Below, one piece after another: positions 21,501 to 33,500 of a stretch of DNA of 64,000 nt. The notes beneath the pieces are model-generated. The model did no database searches. It was not told the DNA's origin and was given only the letters and a program-made list of their open reading frames with translations. Within the stretch, counting starts at the first letter, position 1. Every line of letters begins with the position of its first letter. This DNA comes from Bimastos eiseni. Its lineage: Eukaryota; Annelida; Clitellata; Crassiclitellata; Lumbricidae. Position numbers and translations under genes: made by a program. The stretch lies in the NCBI GenBank assembly GCA_959347315.1, contig OY365819.1, positions 22,958,589 through 23,022,588 on the forward strand, read 5' to 3'.

Positions 21501-24500
21501 GCTGGCCAAGACCGCTACCACCATCAGCGTCCAGGAAGGGAGGCTGTACAGCGATGCCCTTCGGACTGCTCGCTCACGGAAGAACACCACGGATACTTCC
21601 GAGACAAAGATGACGACGAAGACGACTGGAGCGGTCAACACGACGACGGCGGCAGCTGGTGCTCCGAGCGCCGGGAGGAGTGCTAAGGCGGAGTCCGAAG
21701 GCTCGCGTCCCTCTGGTTGCCCAGTCCGTAAACGGTCGCAGGTGAACCCAACGACCGCGCCAACTCCTGTCGTGCCCCATGGACAACAGGAGGTGGCGAC
21801 GACCGAGACCGGTAAGGTACAGAGGAATGTGCTTGAAGCTCTGAACCGTGCCTGCACCCTGTTCGTCGGAGCTATGGAGACCAACGGTGGCGGCTTGATC
21901 TCTGCCTCTAGGCTGATCGAGATCCTAGCTACCACCATCCAGGCCGTCTTCAGGATTCCGCTTGAGCAGGTGTGCGGCGCGGTGACGACCGCCTACGCGC
22001 TTTCCTCCGGTGCCACGAGCGCCACGTCAGCCACTGCAACCGACATCCACCATCACGGACCTCCAAATACTCCAGTGGAACGCATGTAGCCTCAGACCCG
22101 CGTAGGGGTGCTGAGGCACCGCATATCCGAGATGCGGACACCGCCGACGATCATCTGCATCCAGGAAACATGGCTGAGGACAACCATCAACTTCGAACTA
22201 CCCGGCTACACCTGTGTGCGGCATGATCGATCCACTGGAGAGGCTGGAGGAGGAGTTGCAAAGTTCGTTCACCTTCTCAACAATCGACACCACTGAAGTC
22301 CCGGAGTCGATCACCATCATGCTCGACGGACTGCCAGGTAAGATCGTCAACGTCTACCATCGACCACCTCAAACTGGAAACCCTCTGCCACCGGACATCT
22401 ACTCTCGATTCTTCCAAGACAGGTCAGCAGTCATTCTGGGAGACTTCAACGCGCACAGCACGCTCTTTGGGTGCAGAACCACCGATGCACGAGGACGCCG
22501 GCTGGAGGACGACGTGGAGGCCAACGCCTACGTCGCCCTCAACACCGGCGCCCCGACTACCGCCAACCACGCCACTGGAGCTGCCGGTCACCTCGACCTT
22601 GCTATGGCCTCGACGCCCTTGGCACGGAAGTGCACTTGGACGGTCCTTGACGACTCCATGGGAAGCGACCACTCGCCCATCCTCATCAACATCGAGGAAA
22701 CAGTCCCTGTCGAGAAAGCCTTCATCCCTAGGTGGCTTCACCGAAAGGCTGACTGGACGGCTTTCAAAGACGACTGCAGGGCAAAACTCACCGTCGCACA
22801 CATCACCGACGATATCGAAGCGAGCCACACCAACATCCTCAACATCCACGGAGCCTGTGTGATCCGATAACGTATGTCCCTCTGGGTGGGCCATACGATC
22901 GTCAGACTTGTATGCTACTAATATGTCCCACCGGGTGGGACATACGATCGGAATGAGAAAATAAGAATGTCCCACCTTGTGGGACAGTCGAGTGGAAAGG
23001 GTTAAAATCAGCCTGAAGTCAAACCCTTGTGAATCCTATGGGCCGATGAAAAGAACACTGAACGAATCATATAAAACATACGGAGAAGCTAAGGTTTTGG
23101 TAAAAGGTCATGTCTAGGTCGAGGTCATGAGAATTAGCAGTGCAGGTGTCGGTGAACGAAGAATCAAGGTTGAGGTAAAACGAGGGATGTGGACTTTTCT
23201 TGAGTTGTTCCCTTACAGCTATAGGCTAAGGTATATTTAGGTTACTAAGTACTTAGTCCTTCCTGTGCGGGTCTAGACATCATTCAACGCACCTCCTCAA
23301 TTTGCCTCTAATCAAGCCCGCGTTTGGGCCTCATCCCACGACACTTGTGCTGCCGTTGTGCGCGTGTGTTTAGGCCTACAGGATAGGTATATTTAGCGAC
23401 AAACAGACAGAGAGACAGACAGACAGACAATGCCAGCCCCATTCTGAGGCATGCAGGAATTTCAATTGAAAGGAATTGACCGGCGGTGGACTTGAATATG
23501 GCACTTCTTGACTGTAGCCCCACTCAATGAGTTCAAGTTTGATTGACAAGCAGTTTATGGCACAACTGACCGCCCAGAAACTTCGCCTTTAAGACCAGCT
23601 GCATTACTTTTGTTTCTCATCGCAAAAAACCTCCTGTATAGGAGAAATCACTGATGTTAAGTAACAATCCCATACCTAAAACAGTCTCTACCAAATTTCT
23701 GGGTGTCTTCGCTGACAAATCTCTTACCTGGAATGTCCACATCGATAAAGTGGCATCTAAGCTGTCTAAAAATGTGGGCATTTTGTCACGCATTGTCCAC
23801 TTAATCTGCGTACTAATCTCTGTTATTCTCTGGTTCATCCGTACTTGTAACATGATATGGGCGTCAAACTACCCTACTCGCCTCAAAAGGTTACAACTCC
23901 TTCAAAACAGAGCCTTCAAAATTATCCATCACAACGTCCTTCTTCTCTCAGCATTGGCGCCAATCTAAAGATACCTAATATTGCTCAAATTACACAGCTT
24001 CAATTAAATGTGTTCATGTATCAACACCTCAATAATCTTCTAGCATTGTGTTTTAAAAACCAGTTTAATACTGTTCTACAACTCAACCCTTATTGTCTTC
24101 GTAATGCCACCAATTACATACCTAAATACTCCCGAACTAATACCCACCAATTCTGTATCACTTCTGCTGGCCCTGCAGCCTGAACTAGTCTACCGCATGA
24201 GTTATGAAACTTACCTCACATAACTATGTTTAAAATTAAACTCCGTAATCATCTACTAGCGCTTACCGCTTCATCAGTATAATCAACATCCGACACTCAT
24301 TAGCCCTATTTAAATCACGATAACATTATTTTGTGGACTTTCATAGTTAGGCTAGTTAAGTTGTTAAATAAATCCTTCCTCAAATCTCTCACCTCCGCTG
24401 CTGTCACATACCTCTCATTAAGGGTGCCCCTACTAGCGGGACATCGGTCCCTTTGGGGTCTCCTCCCCTATTGATCACAGCCACATCACCTCTCTCTCTT

Positions 24501-27500
24501 GACCTGGTCAATTACAGTACTTGTATGTTACTTGTTTTGATTGACCGTGTGTTGTGTGTGTGCTCAATAAAAATCTTTGGTATTGGTATACTTTCTGAAC
24601 TCCTCGACATCTATACACTGCTCCCCAAACAGTAGCACAGCTCACATATCAAAAACCTCACTTCCTGCCTCCAAGCCTTCTAAACCCTCAAAAGGTGCCT
24701 TGAGCACACACCTACAAGCGCACCATTTACCACATATCCAGAGCAAAAGCCTCCACTGCTCTAAAATCAGCCACAAAGATATAGCACACACTGATTGCTG
24801 TTCCAAAGAAAAATATTACTCTTCACTTATCCACTTCAGCTCATCCAATACAAGATATCTCTGGAGAGCCAGAACTTCACTCTGCACCATAAGTCCCCTT
24901 CCCCACTTCCCAGCTCCATTCCCTCAGCCTCAAAAGCTGATACAATCTTTTCATTCTGTTCAAACAAAATCTCATACCTTTGCTTCACACTATAATATTT
25001 TCTAGCCTTCAACTACTCCAGAACTCTTCCCTTGCCCTCTTCCAACCATGCTCCTCCATCCTCTCAATTCTGTCTCCTGCCACTGAAACAGAAGTGTCAC
25101 TCCTCCTGAACTCCCTTCCCAACAAACAATACAAACTTAACCTACCTCTATCTTTAAAGATCTGGCTTCACTAAACACCACTCCACGAAAACCCTACTTG
25201 CTTCTCTGTACAACAAAAGGGTCTCTGCCATCAGCCAACAACAAGTCATCTGCCACTGTTTGCTCCCACTCACATGCGGTGTTCCTCAAGGCTCCATCCT
25301 GGATCCACTCCTCTTCATCCTTCACTCCTTTAAGCAATCTCATTAAATCCTTCTCTGTTGACCACCTCCTAATCCTCCACAAAAAGACACTTGTCGTAAC
25401 AGCCACACTGCCTCCGCTGGAACCGGACTCTGACCTTCTTTTGACTACCCTTTGGACAACCTCTCTGAATTCGATGAATATGCTAGTGCCCCGCGTTTGG
25501 CTTTCGTGTGACACTTTAGAAATTTGGAGGCTACAACTGATCTTGGCTCCATTGTTTTCTGACTTTTTGTCCCACTTAGCTGCTTCATTTCAACTGTTTA
25601 GTTTACTATCTGTATCTGTTTTCTGTTTTCGTGACATTAGATTATCATTGCCCGCTCATGTTACTAGCCTGATTTAAAATAAATACTATACATGTTCCTT
25701 CTCCTTACTAAATCTGCTGGATACAGGCATGCTACTTGCTTTACATATGCATTGCTGTGGTCTGGTTAATATCTCGCCCATGCTTCAGGTCCACACATTT
25801 AATTGGTTCTTGGTATTGCTCTGAATCCAAATTCAGTCGTTTTCTACTCATATTTTTCTGCCAGTAATAATATTTGCAAGTTCTCCCGTTCAGTGCAAGT
25901 CAACAACTTTTGCTGATTCATTTCGTTGGTAGAAATAGATGGGAAAAGACAAGTGGAAGACCGGGAATGATATTATTGGATTGGATGACGAAGGAGGGCT
26001 ACAGCAAGTTGAAGGCAAGAGTCTGAAAACGTAATGAATTGGATGTACTAACCCGCCTAGGAAGGCAAAGAGCCATAGAAAGAATCACTGAAGTTTCTGC
26101 ATCACCAAAACTTAGTGATTTGCCATAAATAAATTGTTAAGCAGAGATACAAAAGTAATGGAATCAAGGATTTTTAAGAAAGAAAGGAATCCGAATTGTT
26201 ACAGACTGTGAGTTTGGCTATTATGAGCCTACAAATAAATAAATAATTTTTTTCAACAAAATTAATGCTGTAAGATAGCCTTGTATTGTAGAAATTCCTT
26301 TATCTGGATTCTGTCTGAACTACTTTCGTCCAAAAACTCTAGCATAGGTTTACAAACCTATCATTTCCTTACCTAAAAGTTGTCTTCCTGGCACCATTTC
26401 TACATTTCTTCTTAAACAGTGCTTTGACAGGTCCTGGGCTGTGTCCAATCACTCCATAACTTATGCAGCTTCATATGTTTCTTCCATAGTTATACATTGT
26501 CTGCATAAAGACCCTCCCTCGATATTGACGACCCATTATATTACACAGCTTCACAATTTATTTATTTTTATCTTTTATTTTTATTCTGAAATTTGATATA
26601 ACCCTTCATCCAACATTTTTTGCTCAGAAGTGCATACACATGCCTCGATGGTGCAGTTGCAGTTGTACTGCAGAGCAGTTGTGCGTGAAGGATTTGCTCA
26701 AGGTCCTTACACAATGACAGGGTCGCACACGCTAACTCAGAGAACACTGAGCATTACGGCCAACCGCTCTAACCAATCGACCACTGTGATATTATTTAAT
26801 ATGAAACCATCAATTACATACAACTTCACCCAACCAGCAACTCACTAATCTCACCACTTCAATGACCTGATTAACTTCGCAAAAGTCGGTCCCAAACCCG
26901 GTTGAAAAATGATGAGGGTTAGGGCGTGAGGTTAGCAACCTCATCCCCTGTAAAAATAAAGGCTATTGCTACAGAAATGATAAGAGGTCTTATCGACCTA
27001 TGTTCCAGGAGGAATGGGAGGAACTAAGTCTTAAGTAAGTCAACGATCTGTATACCAAAGTTTAAGAAATTTTGACATTCATCTCTATATATAAAAGGAA
27101 GATTCTGTGCGTCTGTCCGGCTACGCATTTGCAAAGTTTTATAGCTATTGACTCGAAACTAGGAATGTTAAACGATAACCGGTTATCGGTTTTGAAACCG
27201 ATAATCAGTTTCTGTCATTTGCAAAACGATAATCAAATTTCTTTTCACCTTATTATTTATCTTACTTGTCTTGGATTTGTTGCCATAGGAAGGGCTCAAG
27301 TTGGTCAACTTCAAAAGGTAGAGACGCGGCTAGGCAAAATATTTCCCGGCCGTGTCTTCCAACAGGGTAATTAATAGCTGCCAATTGCTAATAAACGGCC
27401 CTCTTGTCCAGACAAGACTAGCGTGAGAAGGTGAGCTAGCGAAGGGTAACCGTAGCCAACTAAGACAGAAGAGCCAACTGCAAAGCACCGAATTTGATCA

Positions 27501-30500
27501 TATAGAGGAGAGAGTTCACAGGCAACTGCCGGTGGGGGGTTTTCAATGGAGAACGATGCATAGCGGAGGGGAGAGTATGAGAGCCAAGCGTTGTAGGTTT
27601 CTATTTGTTCCAGATTATGCCACTTTGTGACTTAAACACTTCAGTATCGAGTGTTGAGGCTGCATTGGGATATGCAATACATAAAATAACGTGCATATTA
27701 CAATTTACAATATTTTTCCAAGAACACTAAGAAAAACCAATAATCAGTTTAAAACCGGTTTTGAAAATTCAATAATTGGTTTGCCCCAAAAACAGATATT
27801 AACAATCCTACTCGAAACCTTTGCCGTTGGCTCGGGGAACATCTTGGACATGCAGCCAAGGAGTTGGTGGAGGTGGAGGGGTTAGCTGCCCTCTTCCTGG
27901 TCTCCAGGGCCAAAAACCTGTCTCAGGACTCCCCCAAGGAAAGCTTCCTTCTTAGTCGCCAGGAGCGTGTCGACGAAACACGTGATATCTGTCTGCCACA
28001 CCTCTTCTGCTTTTACACCATCATGAATGAATGAACGGTTTGGCAGATATCGTACAGGTAGGAGGTATACAGTCTGTCTGTCCGTTTATGCATTTGCACA
28101 ATTTTACAGCTATTGACTCGAAACCTTCGTCGTTCACTCGAGGAACACCTGGGACACCCAGTAGAGGGGTTTGTAAACCCTGCAGCCGCCTTCTTCCTGC
28201 TCTCCACAGCCAAAAACCTGTCTCCACCCGTGCAATGCCGGGTTCCCCAGCTAGCAATAACATAAAGTGCTCTATGGATAAGGGCAACGTGACAGCACTT
28301 CAATACGGAAAACCATTCTCTTTTCTGCATTGTATCCATCGCTGGTTTGGTATTTTATGATCTACGATTAAATTAGTGTAGATTAACTAAGTGTAGTGAA
28401 CTCACTCAATCAGAATATTTCACTGACAATTTTATTCACTCATCCATCACTTTGTTCACAAGATGAATTCAAAATGGTTTCGTGGTTTTTTATATCATGT
28501 ACCAATAGAAGGATTTTTTGACAATATTTGACATTTCTATGCTGATGACATTCATTTTCATTTCAGTCTGTGTAGCAACTTGTCTGCAGTGTTAGGTAGG
28601 AGTTAACTCGGATGAGTTTAAACTCACGAATTAGCTCACTTGCTGTGATTTATGAGTTTGAGTTAACTCACCTCAAAGAGTGTGAGTTATGAGTTTGATT
28701 TAATTCATATTTTTCTGTGAGTTTGAGCTATAACTTTCAATTTAAAATCAACTCACTATTCGCCTCATATTATCTTGAAACAAGTTAATGCCAGTCATGT
28801 TTGAGATGCTAAACGTGTGCACTGTGGTGTTTACTTTGACTCCGTAATAATAACCTGATTTATCCGTTAATAATAATAACAGTAATACTAGTGAATTAGA
28901 AATAATAAACTGATGATGCCATTTCATGGTAGCTGTGCATTTGAACGAACGTGCTAGTATGAGACATGTGTGAGTTGACGATTTAACTCATTTAACAACT
29001 GAGTTTGAGTTAACTCATTTCACAGAGGATGATTTGAGTTTGAGTTATAACTCATTTTGTGGTGCATGAGTTGAGTTTTGATTCAATTCATTTCTGGAAT
29101 GAGTTTACCCAACACTGCCTGTCTGCACAGGAGGTTAAGTCTTGGATGACGGCCAATAAATTGGGACTCAGCTTTGAAACATTGAATTTAAGCCAACCCC
29201 ATCACCAGCATGGCCATCTGGTAATTTTATCTGATTACACTTAAACTGCAAACTTGGTGATTGAGCTTTATTGCTTGCTGTACCTCATGCAAGCACTGAA
29301 ATAATTGATGTCTGTGAATTCGTCTTTTGTTTGATCAACAATCAACTGCCAAAGACTCAATGATGAGCAATTTGCTAATACAACAACAGTCACATAATTA
29401 TGTGAAGCTACCTCAGTCAACTGAACACTGACTACGACCACCGAATAGCGAAATCTGTCAGAAATGGAGTTGTGCAACTCATTAAACAGCGGTTCCCAAT
29501 CTTTTTTAGCTGTGCAACCCTTTAGATCTGAATTGTTTGGAGTGGAACCCTGTCCAAAATTATACATGTTTTGTTGTAGGTACATGCGCCTCTGAGTAGA
29601 TATATTTTTGATTGATTGATTGGATGTACAGATGCTTGAGAGTGCAGAAAATTATACTCTATACGTTTAGGCTTAGACTAGAATAATAATAAACAAATAG
29701 AGATGACAATGACATGTGAGTTCTCTTTCATACAAACTAATACACAGATGTTAAGCAAAAAGCCTCCATTTGTTCACACTCAACTTTTTCTGCAGGACCC
29801 TTGTCTCCACCTCGCAGAACCCTATGGTTCCACGGAACACAGTCTGGGAAACGCTGCATTAGCATATACAACTACATGGAAATCAATAATCCAGTAAATA
29901 TAATATCTAATCTGGTCAATGCGTTTATCATGACATTGAAGGCACTAATAAAAAAACAGAAAAATAATTTTCTCTTACCCAGTGCTAGTGAATCTTTGAT
30001 TCTATGGGTCTCATTCAAGTTTGGATCACTTGTCACAATGCTATCAATAGCATCAAAATAAATCCAAGGTCTCCGACCTTTGCAGCACTTGTTACCATTC
30101 TTTGTCAGAAGTTTATATCTGCAAAGATAAGAACACGTCATTGGAAGAAGTGTAGAACGGTCTACCAATCTTTGTTTCACTTTAGCTAATTTCACTATCC
30201 ATTATTTAGTACTCAGTCATGCTGGCATTTCTGCATGTTTGTCAGATTGTTTTCTTTCTTAATAAATGACTGCTACCACTTCAGAGTCTTGCAAAGGAAA
30301 GAGTAGTAACGAGTAGGCTGTCAGTTGGTCGCTTTGGTGTATATCTTTGTTTTAATGAGAAACAAACTGACAAACCGCAGTAAGTTACAAAAGGTCAATG
30401 TTCGTAGTTCGCGACCAGATCGGAGGGAGGGTCATGACAGGTACAATTAAGCCTACTATTTATTATGAGCTACATATTTGAATTTATAAAGAATCCTGGA

Positions 30501-33500
30501 GATAAAATTTCTATTGTCTTTTACTGGGAGAGTAAACGGGTGTTGTCTAGGGCGTAGTTTATGACTTCTGTAGATGACCGGCGGGAAGAGGCGTTGGAGG
30601 ACATGTGCCTCAGTCGCCATCATATCTCGTAGGAGGCGCTGGTCGGCCGTCTCAGCCACGATAGACATCGGAACAGTATCCGGAGGGAGGAAACACATTC
30701 TCCGCATTCTCTCCAAGAATGTCTTGAGTCGACCCGGTCCTCAGCAGATGTTAAGCCCCACCATGCTGGTGAGGCATAGAGGAGTCGGGAGATCGTGGTG
30801 GCCTTGGTGACAGTGTGAAGGCCCTCGAGTGAGAGCCCATGCCACCTAAGGACCCGGAGAGCATGCAGAGATCCTGTACAGATGCCCAGCAGTCGGTCGA
30901 CGTGAAGCGTTGCTCGCAGGTCCCCTTTGATGATGACTCCAAGGATGTTCATGTGCCTCACTCACTCCACCCCCTCCAGGAAAGGGGGATCAGGCATGGT
31001 GGCCTGTCTTCTTGTGACCAGCATCTCCCTAGTCTTTGAGGAATTGAGGCGAAGATTGTCTGCCTCTACCCACATCTGCACCGCCAAACCAAATGACTGC
31101 AACGTCAACTCAACTCCGCACACGATTGAGTCGTGTGTGTGAGGATAGAACCAGGCTTTCAAACAGGTTTTCTAATTCTGTTCAATCTCACTGAATTAGT
31201 ATTATTCCACAAGCAGGCAATCGAACGTAATAATAGGTTTTAATTAGAATGTTGTACTTTTAACTGTACTGTTAACTAGAGTGTGGATATGCAGCTGGTT
31301 AAATAAAGAAAATACTTACTTACTTAGGAAGATATAATGTCCAATCGCAACCTTTATTACAAAGCACGTTTTTGCAATTCAGTTGCTCAGAACAGATCAA
31401 CAAAATTAAGCTGCCATGTTCAGCAATCAGAAACAGAAGTAGGCCTACATACAAAATCCTCATTAGGAACAGAAAACATGCATTTCTGTAAGCAACATTC
31501 AGCCTTTTAGCCTAATTCATTTCTGGCTATAATTCTAAGTCAACTGTTTTTCATGACATTTCAAAATCTGTGACTAATCTTTCATTTGAGCAAATCCATC
31601 CATTTGCAGTTGTAAAAGAAATGCTTTCAATCTGATCCAATTGAGTTATTTAACTGAATTTGTGGCTAAACCAAATATTTCTCTTGATCCTTTCAGGACT
31701 TTACATCAACTTTCTAGTTATAATACAATAAACAAATCCATAAAAGAAATAAATGAAACTTGTCAATATTAATATGTAATATATAATAGGCTAAGACAGT
31801 TTGTTTATAGCTGGTACCAGACCAAGCAACTACAACATTCCATCTGCTGAATAATGAAACCAAGCATTTATGCTGTTTGATATTATCATTCTAGATATAA
31901 ACAATCTGAAGTAACCTGTATTTAAGATTGCGCATTTTCTTCTCACATGCTTCCCACGAATAACTCAAACCAAATGACTGCATTGCATCAGCAATCTCTT
32001 TCCAAATATCCATCTTTTTCATGCCTGGCAGATGGAATAGATGCTTGCGGCGCTCACAGGCTCCAATCAAATACAGGGTTGCTTCATGGGTCCATACAGC
32101 TGGAAGAAAAAAAGGAATTTAAATCAACTGCAACTTTGGAGATGTGTAATCGAATAAGCATCGTAATCATGATCTCAGCATTTCCTCAGCACCCACAAAG
32201 GCTAAATCTTAAGAACCAGCTTATTCACAGGCGCAAATTCAGAACAAAATTGATAGGTGGAGTCAAAATCCAGAGAGTCTACCTCCCCGGCAGACAGTCA
32301 GACGGCTAAGGTGGATGGTGTTTGGAATCGAAACAGTGAGGAAGGGAAGCCAAAGAAGAGGATTCAGGACAGGATTTGTAAAACAGCAATGTTTCAGTTT
32401 TGAGTGGAAAACCTGTGGTGAGATAGCAAGAAGTTAGGCTATGGTGAGTTCGCAAGATGCCCGAAGGGCAGACCCATTTGGCATTAAGCCACCCGCAGAT
32501 GAGATGAGTGAGGTGGTTTCCCTTTGCCTTCCTCACAGACAATTATGGGTGAGCAACTTGTCCAAGGTCGCTATGCTCGGGGTGGATTCGAACCTGCGAT
32601 CCTCTGAACGCAACTGAGTATCCCACTACAACACCACGTTCGCAAAATGGATCTGATATTTGTCCTTATGCTGGATGGAGTTTGCTCCAAAGAGGCGGAA
32701 CAGCAATAGCTATGGAGCAACTTGCAAATTTAAGTGATGAGGTGACGGAAGGGTGGAGCAGTGTGAGGGTGGAAGAGGAACGAGTTGAGCGATGTGATTG
32801 AATCGTTAACAGTTGACTGAGATAAATATGTGGTCTGTGAGAATAAAAGTTTATTGTAGGCGAGTGAAATGACCTTGTATTCAATCCGGTCAGGTATTTT
32901 GAACCAGTGGAGTGATTTGAGGGCAGGAATGATATGGTGGTCCTTTGAGGTTTTGGTGACAGTGCGAGCAAGAGCATTCTGAATGGCTTGGAGGCAGTTT
33001 ATTTGGGATACATAAAATGCAAAAAGTAACCAAAAGTTGTCACTTCATTTGAAATGTCAGGAATAGTAAGCTATTGAAAGTGAATCTAGGTATCATATAT
33101 AAATCACAGATTCTTTTATATTTCACTGCCCATTTCACTGTTAAACTGTTCTCTTAAATTGAGAAATAATAAAGTCACAAAATAAGAAGTACATCTCTAT
33201 AAAGTATATATTTGTGATTCTACAAACCAATGGAGTCCTCTGTGGAGAAGCTGTTGCCAATAGATTTGACTGCAGCAATTGCAGTCTTGCTATTAAGTGG
33301 CTCCCTCTGCTGCTCTGGAGCAGACAAGTCCGATGCTTGTCTGTTGCTATCATTTTCTGACACTTCCGCTGCAAGATCGTTTGGACATCCCATTGGCCAA
33401 GATATCTGAAACTCTGAACATAAGCAACACTGAAAGATATGGTCAAAGCAACTCATTTAATGCAAATAGCAAGCCACAATCAGCTTGTCTGGGAAAAGTG

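Larger units (their letters stand above)
20371..22865 (+). mobile_element. 5' half of a Jockey/I-like LINE (gag plus endonuclease)
   Basis: This block is visibly more GC-rich than its surroundings. Gag pieces are at 20371-20646, 20698-21270 and 21277-22089. The endonuclease follows at about 22040-22865. No reverse transcriptase follows: the homology ends at about 22865 beside a piggyBac-like terminus. The gag is separated by stops at 20644 and 21268. It looks younger than the host LINE around it. Confidence 0.82.
19883..23588. mobile_element. 3.7-kb TTAA-flanked insertion in the LINE
   Basis: TTAA occurs at both edges (19879-19882 and 23589-23592). Taking out the insert with one TTAA rejoins ORF2 in frame (…LNMLK|TSCITF…), so this is a precise insertion. 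The ends are loosely inverted: AGCCCAAGGTTTGAGAGGCG versus AGGCGAAGTTTCTGGGCGG in reverse. A TTAA target suits piggyBac-type or Kolobok-type transposons. No transposase is recognised. The body contains half of a Jockey-like LINE and a separate piggyBac-like end near 23001. Confidence 0.8.
15900..24595 (+). mobile_element. near full-length CR1-like LINE, interrupted by a nested insertion
   Basis: 5' region about 15900-16248, ORF1 16249-17064, ORF2 about 17366-19882 and 23593-24180, 3' region to about 24595 ending in short GGTATT repeats. Without the 3706-bp insertion the element is about 5 kb. Its order (coiled-coil ORF1, then an ORF2 with N-terminal zinc finger, endonuclease and reverse transcriptase) fits the CR1/Jockey branch. 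Stops and frameshifts in both ORFs show it is inactive. The exact 5' boundary is not defined. Confidence 0.85.

Noticed and set aside
21465..21938. 157-codon minus-strand frame
   Set aside because: It is antisense to the zinc-knuckle gag of the Jockey-like LINE, whose plus-strand frame is clearly the coding one.
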